A DNA stretch of 64,000 bases from Devosia psychrophila. GTDB taxonomy: Bacteria; Pseudomonadota; Alphaproteobacteria; Rhizobiales; Devosiaceae. The notes beneath the pieces were generated by a model. That model saw nothing but the letters and a program-made list of their open reading frames with translations. It was not told the origin of the DNA and searched no databases. The stretch spans positions 28,875 to 92,874 of the forward strand of contig NZ_LAPV01000011.1 in NCBI RefSeq assembly GCF_000971275.1, in the 5' to 3' direction. The position numbers were made by a program, and so were the translations under genes. This document shows positions 59,236-64,000 of this stretch, piece by piece (position 1 is the stretch's first letter; every line of letters starts with the position of its first letter).

Positions 59236-60624
59236 GTGTCTCGTATTACCCCGCTCATTCTCGCGACGGCGCTGTTCATGGAAAACATGGACTCCACGGT
59301 GATCGCCACCTCGCTAGCGACGATCGCCGCCGATATTGGGACCGACCCGATTTCGCTGAAGCTGGCGCTCACTGCGTATCTGGTCGCACTGGCCATCTTC
59401 ATCCCAATTTCGAGCTGGATGGCCGACCGCTTTGGGGCACGCAACGTGTTCAGGGTTGCAATGCTGGTGTTCGTACTAGGGTCCATCGCATGCGCCTTTT
59501 CCAACTCGCTGCTGGCGTTTGTCGGCGCGCGGTTCCTGCAGGGCATGGGGGGCGCTTTGATGACGCCGGTAGCGCGACTGGTTCTGGTGCGCTCGACGCC
59601 GCGGCATGATTTGGTCAATGCCATGGCGTGGCTAACCATTCCCGGGCTGATCGGTCCTATCGTCGGTCCGCCGTTCGGCGGCTTCCTCACCACGTATTTC
59701 TCGTGGCACTGGATTTTCCTGATCAACGTGCCGATCGGCATTCTGGGCATGGCGCTGGTCAGCCGTTTCCTGCCGGACATGATCCGAAATGCGCCGCGAC
59801 CAATCGACTTCAAGGGGTTTTCGCTAGCGGCGCCCTCGCTGGCGCTATTCGCCTTTGGGACCTCGGTGATCAGCCTCCCGGCGCTGCCGCCTCTGGTAGG
59901 CGTCGTTGCCACGGTGGTCGGGATCGGGCTGGGCTATCTCTATGTGCGGCACGCGCTATCGACCGACAATCCTCTGTTCGACCTACGGTTGCTGCGGTTT
60001 CCGTTCTTTCGGAGCGCGGTGGTGGCCGGGACATTCTTCCGGCTCGGACAGGGTGCCATCCCGTTCCTGTTTCCGCTGATGCTGCAATTGAGCTTTGGCT
60101 ATACGCCATTCGAATCGGGGATGATAACCTTTGCCAGCGCGGTTGGTGCGATCATCGCCAAGTTTGTCGCCAATGCAATTTTCGTGCGCATCGGCTTCCG
60201 ATTGTCGCTGTCGATCTCGACGGCGATATCTGCCGGCGGCTTGCTTGCCATGGGGCTGTTCACGCCCGAAACGGCCGTGGCGCTGATCATAGGCATCCTG
60301 GTGTTCGTGGGGTTCTGGCAATCCATCTTCTGGACCGGCAGCAATGCCTTCGTGTTTGCCGACATAGACGACAAGGACGCGGGCCAGGCCAATGTGATCG
60401 GTCAAGTCTCGACGCAAATGTCGATAGCGCTCGGCGTGGCCTTGGGCGGGGGCATGCTGGAGGCGAGCACGGCACTCCGCGGCGGCGAGCTTGTGCTGGC
60501 CGATTTCCACTTCGCCTTTATGGTACTATCGGCAGTGTGTCTGATCTCGACAGTGATGTTCCTGCGGCTTCCCATAAATGCCGGGCACCAATTGACCCAC
60601 GCGCATGGCGGCGGCGACCACTAG
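59236..60624 (+). CDS. DHA2-type MFS multidrug transporter, copy 2
   Basis: A 462-residue paralog of the upstream gene. It has MENMDSTVIATSLATIAADI, WMADRFGARNVFRVAMLVFV and GPIVGPPFGGFLTTYFSWHW at corresponding positions. The GTG start has AAGGAG upstream. The three-base spacing and close motif match show a tandem duplication, co-translated. The two could form different substrate ranges or simply act in parallel. Confidence 0.87.
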   Translation: MSRITPLILATALFMENMDSTVIATSLATIAADIGTDPISLKLALTAYLVALAIFIPISSWMADRFGARNVFRVAMLVFVLGSIACAFSNSLLAFVGARFLQGMGGALMTPVARLVLVRSTPRHDLVNAMAWLTIPGLIGPIVGPPFGGFLTTYFSWHWIFLINVPIGILGMALVSRFLPDMIRNAPRPIDFKGFSLAAPSLALFAFGTSVISLPALPPLVGVVATVVGIGLGYLYVRHALSTDNPLFDLRLLRFPFFRSAVVAGTFFRLGQGAIPFLFPLMLQLSFGYTPFESGMITFASAVGAIIAKFVANAIFVRIGFRLSLSISTAISAGGLLAMGLFTPETAVALIIGILVFVGFWQSIFWTGSNAFVFADIDDKDAGQANVIGQVSTQMSIALGVALGGGMLEASTALRGGELVLADFHFAFMVLSAVCLISTVMFLRLPINAGHQLTHAHGGGDH

Positions 60625-60660
60625 GATCGCCAGTCCTGCGGTGGATATTTTTAGGTCAGA

Positions 60661-61401
60661 CTAGCGGTCGTATTCGCCTTCGCCCTGAACCGTGTCGTTG
60701 GTGCCCTTGAAGCCCTTGGCGATCAGGTAGGCTTCGGCGGAATCCTGCCGGCTTGAACGTGGCTTGGCATGGAACGTGGTCTTGAAGTGGCGCTTGAGCA
60801 TGTGCAGCAGCTCATGTTCGGTGCCCCCCTGGAAAACCTTGGCGACGAACACGCCACCCGGCGACAGCACATCGAGCGCAAAGGCCGCCGCAACCTCGAT
60901 CAGCTGCACGATGCGCAAATGGTCGGTCGGGCGATGGCCGGTGGTGGGCCAGGCCATGTCGCTCATCACGATATCAGCCTTCTTGCCACCCATGGCCGCG
61001 ATCAGCATGGCCGGCGCGTCTTCCTCGGTGAAATCCTTTTGCAGCAGGATAACGCCCTGGATCGGGTCCATTTCGAGATAGTCGATGCCGACGATCAGCG
61101 GATTGGCGTCGGTCGAGCCGGTCGCCTTGGCCGCAACCTGTGCCCAGCCGCCCGGCGCCGAACCGAGATCGACGACGCGCATGCCCTGGCGGAACAGCTT
61201 GTACTTCTCGTCCATCTCGCGAATCTTGAAGGCGGCGCGCGAGCGATAGCCTTCGGCGCGGGCGCGGGCCACATAGGGGTCATTGAGCTGGCGTTCGAGC
61301 CACTTGGTCGAGCTGACCTTGCGCCCCTTGGCCGTCTTGACGCGGATTTTGAGGTCCTTGTCGGACTTTCGCCCGCCGGTTCCGAGAGCTTTATCAACCA
61401 T
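60661..61401 (-). CDS. rlmE: 23S rRNA (uridine2552-2'-O)-methyltransferase
   Basis: A 246-residue RrmJ/FtsJ-type enzyme. The K-D-K-E tetrad is visible: RSRAAFKIREMDEKY, IVMSDMA, VAKVFQGGTEHELL and SAEAYLIAKGFKG. SAM loop VDLGSAPGGWAQVAA. The N-terminal 45 basic residues (TGGRKSDKDLKIRVKTAKGR) are longer than in E. coli. The ATG at 61401 overlaps the Ppx/GppA stop by 8 bp. Confidence 0.93.
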   Translation of the reverse strand: MVDKALGTGGRKSDKDLKIRVKTAKGRKVSSTKWLERQLNDPYVARARAEGYRSRAAFKIREMDEKYKLFRQGMRVVDLGSAPGGWAQVAAKATGSTDANPLIVGIDYLEMDPIQGVILLQKDFTEEDAPAMLIAAMGGKKADIVMSDMAWPTTGHRPTDHLRIVQLIEVAAAFALDVLSPGGVFVAKVFQGGTEHELLHMLKRHFKTTFHAKPRSSRQDSAEAYLIAKGFKGTNDTVQGEGEYDR

Positions 61402-62575
61402 TGCCGTTTTTCCTCGGATAGCGCGACGCGCGGCTGTGGACCTTGTCAGCATCCATCAGCGAAATCAAAATACCTTCACGCAGGCCGCGGTCGGCCACAC
61501 GCACGCGTTCAGTCGGCCACTCGCGGCGGATAGCCTCGAAAATAGCGCAACCCGGCAGTACCAGATCGGCGCGGTCACGGCCAATGCAAGGATGCGCCAC
61601 GCGACGATCGAACGGCATGGCCAGCAGCACCTTCATGGTCTCGTCGACCTCGCCGCGCTTCATCCACAAGCCATCGACCTTCTGGCGCTCATAGCGTTCG
61701 AGACCAAGATGCAAGCCAGCCAGCGTGGTCACGGTGCCCGACGTGCCGATCAGATGCACTGGGTGATTGCCGATCATCTGGCGCAGTTTTTCGCGGCCGC
61801 GGAACTGCTTGAGGTGCTCGGCAACATGGGAAACCATGGCCTCGAACACTTCATGCGTCACGTCAATGCCGCCGAATTTTTCGGCGATGGACACTACGCC
61901 CACCGGCAGCGACTGCCAGGAGCGGATGGCAGCCGGCATGCGGCCCTGAGATTTAGGACGGCCACCGCGGAAATCCAGCCATGCCAGTTCGGACGAGCCA
62001 CCGCCGATATCGAACATCAGCGCGCCGGCAGCCGTTGCTTCGATCAGGTCGGCGCAACCGGTGACGGCCAGCTCAGCCTCGGTGCGGCGATCAACGATTT
62101 CGAGGTCCAGGCCGATTTCGGCTTTGACGCGTGCGAGAAAGGCGGGGCCATTCTCCGCAGCACGACAGGCTTCGGTAGCGATCAGCCGCATGCGGGTCGG
62201 CTGGTGCTCGCGCAGCTTGTTGCGGCACTGGCGGAGCGCCTCCATGGTGCGTTCCATGGCGGCTTCGCCGAGGCGGCCGGTGACCGAGACGCCCTCGCCC
62301 AGCCGGACGATACGGGTAAAGCCATCGAGCACGCGGAAGCCGTGGTCGTGTGGACGGGCGATCAGCAGCCGGCAATTGTTGGTGCCAAGGTCCAGCGCGG
62401 CATAAATGGGCCCGCGATGGCGGCGCGGATTCGGAGCGGCAGCTGTCCGCTTGTCCGCTCGAGGTGGGGGCGCATCATCCCCCGCCCTCTCCCCCAGTTC
62501 AGGACTGGAAGGGGCACGGATCGCCTCATCCTCGACCAACGAGGCTGCGGCGGCGGACCGATCGGAATCGGTCAC
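61394..62575 (-). CDS. Ppx/GppA family exopolyphosphatase/pppGpp phosphatase
   Basis: A 393-residue protein of the ASKHA fold. YAALDLGTNNCRLLIARPHD, FDIGGGSSELAWLDF and GTSGTVTTLAGLHL are the phosphate/adenosine loops. The C-terminal HD-like part of longer Ppx proteins is absent, as in most alphaproteobacteria. A 55-residue Ala/Arg/Pro-rich extension precedes the core. GTG at 62575 has AGGAG six bases upstream, which settles the start. It could hydrolyse polyphosphate, pppGpp or both. Confidence 0.88.
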   Translation of the reverse strand: MTDSDRSAAAASLVEDEAIRAPSSPELGERAGDDAPPPRADKRTAAAPNPRRHRGPIYAALDLGTNNCRLLIARPHDHGFRVLDGFTRIVRLGEGVSVTGRLGEAAMERTMEALRQCRNKLREHQPTRMRLIATEACRAAENGPAFLARVKAEIGLDLEIVDRRTEAELAVTGCADLIEATAAGALMFDIGGGSSELAWLDFRGGRPKSQGRMPAAIRSWQSLPVGVVSIAEKFGGIDVTHEVFEAMVSHVAEHLKQFRGREKLRQMIGNHPVHLIGTSGTVTTLAGLHLGLERYERQKVDGLWMKRGEVDETMKVLLAMPFDRRVAHPCIGRDRADLVLPGCAIFEAIRREWPTERVRVADRGLREGILISLMDADKVHSRASRYPRKNGNG

Positions 62576-62802
62576 TATAGTCTCCTGTCGTGCGCGGTCG
62601 CCCAACCGGCAGAGCCGGCAGCGCCCGATCACACTGTTCATTGCGTGTCAAAAACCACGCTAGTGCAAGGGGCTGGCAAGCGCAATGGCAGCGCATTGCA
62701 CACGGGCCATGTCGGAGGCGCTTGCAATCCCGATCCGCATTGTCTATGCAGTCCCCGCGTCGACTGGTTCGGCCCACCGAGCGGCCTCGCCGCTTCCCTT
62801 GC

Positions 62803-62876
62803 TGGGGAATAGTTCAACGGTAGAACAGCGGACTCTGACTCCGTCGATCTTGGTTCGAATCCAGGTTCCCCAGCCA
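62803..62876 (+). tRNA. tRNA-Gln (anticodon CTG)
   Basis: A 74-base cloverleaf with encoded CCA. Acceptor TGGGGAA (62803-62809) pairs with TTCCCCA (62866-62872). The anticodon stem GCGGA/TCCGT holds the loop CTCTGAC with CTG at 34-36. The T loop GGTTCGAATCC is intact. Its 3' end adjoins an integrase remnant, so it probably served as an attachment site. Confidence 0.95.
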
Positions 62877-62911
62877 AACTCCCCTTAAGTTGCTGAATTT
62901 GCACGGTAATT

Positions 62912-62947
62912 TGTGGGTTGTGTGAAACTTTCACACAAACTCCCACA
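62912..62947. repeat. Interrupted palindrome upstream of the integrase remnant
   Basis: GTGTGAAA and TTTCACAC face each other across one base (62920-62927, 62929-62936), and TGTGGG (62912-62917) faces TCCCACA (62941-62947) outside them. It could be an operator or excisionase-type binding site, or a hairpin. Confidence 0.6.
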
Positions 62948-62982
62948 CATGATCCCACACGCCGACTCAAAACGAGGTCAGC

Positions 62983-63361
62983 ATGGGTACCCGCCTGCCG
63001 TTCTGCATCCGCCGCGGCGCCATTTTCTACTGGCGCCGGCGCCTACCAAGCCCGGCCAAAATGTCCGTGGAATTCAGTCTCGGCACCAAAGACGAAAGGG
63101 TTGCCCGTCGCCTATGCTTTCTGCTGGCGATCGAAAGCGATCGCGCGTTTACAGTAATGCGTGAGGGTGGAATGACACCAGAGCAGGCAGAAGTCTTTAT
63201 TCCGGCGCACGTCGGGAAGAGATCGCTGCGATGCAGGTTGCGGAGGTCATGCTTGATGCGGATGTACCCCACTTCATTGTGAAGGAGAACGACAACCGCG
63301 GACTGAAAACCCTGGCATCGACACGGACTGTGCCAATCCATCCGGCACTCTTCAGGTTGGG
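62983..63361 (+). pseudogene. Degenerate tyrosine recombinase (integrase)
   Basis: The N-terminal part begins MGTRLPFCIRRGAIFYWRRR, followed by FSLGTKDERVARRLCFLLAI, the short RRG-x-FYWRRR domain of phage/island integrases. Around 63200 the frame shifts, and from 63231 a different frame reads ADVPHFIVKENDNRGLKTLA then STRTVPIHPALFRLG, a fragment of the catalytic core region. Hundreds of residues between are missing, and the frame then ends where the IS3 element begins. The tRNA-Gln lies 106 bp upstream. This is the relic of an element integrated at the tRNA. Confidence 0.7.
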
Positions 63362-63424
63362 TGACGTTGCCCCCGGCCTCTAATCCAGTTTGAAGTAGGC
63401 TCTGGCCCCTAGAAAGGACCAGAG

Positions 63425-63691
63425 ATGAAGCGCAGCAGGTTTACCGAAGACCAGATCATCGGGATTTTAAAAGAGCACGAGGCGGGTGTTCCAGTCGCCG
63501 ATCTGTGCCGCAAGCATGGTGTGAGCAACGCCAGCGTGTACAAATGGAAAGCCAAGTATGGCGGCATGGACGTTAGCGAGGCTCGCAAGCTTAGGGCGCT
63601 CGAGGATGAGAATGCCAAGCTCAAGCGGCTGCTGGCCGATGCGATGCTGGACAACTCGGCGTTGAAAGACCTGCTCGGAAAAAAATGGTAA
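63425..63691 (+). CDS. IS3-family transposase OrfA
   Basis: An 88-residue protein with helix-turn-helix (DQIIGILKEHEAGVPVADLC, RKHGVSNASVYKWKAKYG) and a leucine-rich coiled coil (LRALEDENAKLKRLLADAML). It binds the IS ends. It ends in KKW just after an A7 run at 63679-63685, where a -1 shift would create the OrfAB fusion transposase. GGACCAGAG precedes the ATG. Confidence 0.9.
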   Translation: MKRSRFTEDQIIGILKEHEAGVPVADLCRKHGVSNASVYKWKAKYGGMDVSEARKLRALEDENAKLKRLLADAMLDNSALKDLLGKKW

Positions 63692-64000
63692 CGCCCGCCG
63701 TTGAGCGGGATGCTGTCGCCCATCTCCAGACGGTGTTTGGAATGAGCGAGCGGCGGGCGTGCCAGGTGCTGGGATGCTGCAGGATGACGATGCGCTACCA
63801 GACCATCAGGGTCGATGATGCGGTGCTGCGTGAGCGGATGAAGGCCATTGCTCATGAGCGACGGCGCTTCGGATATCGGCGCCTGCACGTACTGCTGCGG
63901 CGAGAAGGCCATATGGTCAATCACAAGCGGCTGTTCCGCATCTATCGCGAGGAGAAGCTGGTCGTGCGCCGCCGCGGCGGCCGCAAGCGGGCGATGGGCA
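63685..64000 (+). CDS. IS3-family transposase OrfB (partial)
   Basis: The frame starting at 63685 reads MVTPAVERDAVAHLQTVFGM and continues ERRRFGYRRLHVLLRREGHM and NHKRLFRIYREEKLVVRRRG, the HTH_21 region preceding the DDE catalytic core, which lies beyond the window. It is in the -1 frame relative to OrfA and is likely made as OrfAB by frameshifting on the A7 run. Confidence 0.88.
   Translation, partial: MVTPAVERDAVAHLQTVFGMSERRACQVLGCCRMTMRYQTIRVDDAVLRERMKAIAHERRRFGYRRLHVLLRREGHMVNHKRLFRIYREEKLVVRRRGGRKRAMG

Larger units (their letters stand above)
63362..64000 (+). mobile_element. IS3-family insertion sequence (left part; runs off window)
   Basis: Two overlapping transposase frames (orfA 63425-63691, orfB from 63685) fit the IS3 family. 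The left end is inferred at about 63362 (TGACGTTGCCCCC), where integrase similarity stops; the inverted repeat and target duplication cannot be checked because the right end is outside the window. Confidence 0.8.

Overview
The window is chromosomal DNA from a high-GC alphaproteobacterium. Gene order and protein character (fabD-fabG-acpP-fabF-mltG-yicC-gmk; rpsF-rpsR-rplI-dnaB-alr-radA-cvpA-purF; lptF-lptG-lptD-surA-pdxA-rsmA) fit the Hyphomicrobiales, and my best guess is a Devosia-like organism. That placement is inference from gene order and wording of the proteins, not from a search. Coding is dense, with many 1-4 bp start/stop overlaps (ATGA, TGATG, TAATG) that mark translationally coupled operons.

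Layout. 1-7.7 kb: accessory and metabolic genes (GST fragment, TauE/SafE permease, molybdopterin oxidoreductase, a guanidine-type SMR exporter with an apparent guanidine-II riboswitch, small unknown proteins, a glycosyltransferase), separated by palindrome-rich spacers. 7.7-18.5 kb: DEAD-box helicase, ndk plus a tautomerase, an ABC-F ATPase coupled to a cupin, two tandem secreted DUF4344 putative metallopeptidases, and a minus-strand group pepA / VOC protein / holC / YitT. 18.7-26.1 kb: outer-membrane biogenesis operon lptF-lptG-lptD-surA-like-pdxA-rsmA. 26-34 kb: minus-strand MFS gene and the fatty-acid/cell-wall cluster running fabD to gmk. 34.2-34.9 kb: one AT-richer orphan gene. 35-45 kb: ribosomal protein/replication/purine cluster rpsF to purF, then an SDR and a GNAT. 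45-57.5 kb: CorC-type protein, MAPEG protein, RsmB-like methyltransferase, TspO, acyltransferase, guaA, a TPR membrane protein, der, a PAP2 membrane protein and guaB. 57.8-62.6 kb: two tandem DHA2-type MFS genes, rlmE and a Ppx/GppA phosphatase. 62.8-64.0 kb: tRNA-Gln(CTG) followed by a wrecked tyrosine integrase interrupted by an IS3-family element that runs off the window.

Functional links. The core genes cover LPS transport to the outer membrane (lptF, lptG, lptD), fatty-acid chain building (fabD, fabG, acpP, fabF), guanine nucleotide supply (purF, guaA, guaB, gmk, ndk), ribosome assembly and rRNA modification (rsmA, rsmB-like, rlmE, der, the helicase) and replication/repair (dnaB, holC, radA).

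The most unusual signal is in the spacers. Three families of short extragenic palindromic elements are present. Family A is a hairpin with a TTCGAA-containing flank; in two places it sits one base after a stop codon and in a third it supplies the stop codon. Family B is a roughly 115-135 bp element in three copies, one of which carries a family A unit nested inside it. Family C is a CCCTCGGG-type hairpin with five copies in the first 8 kb. No CRISPR array, complete prophage or recognisable large defence locus is visible.
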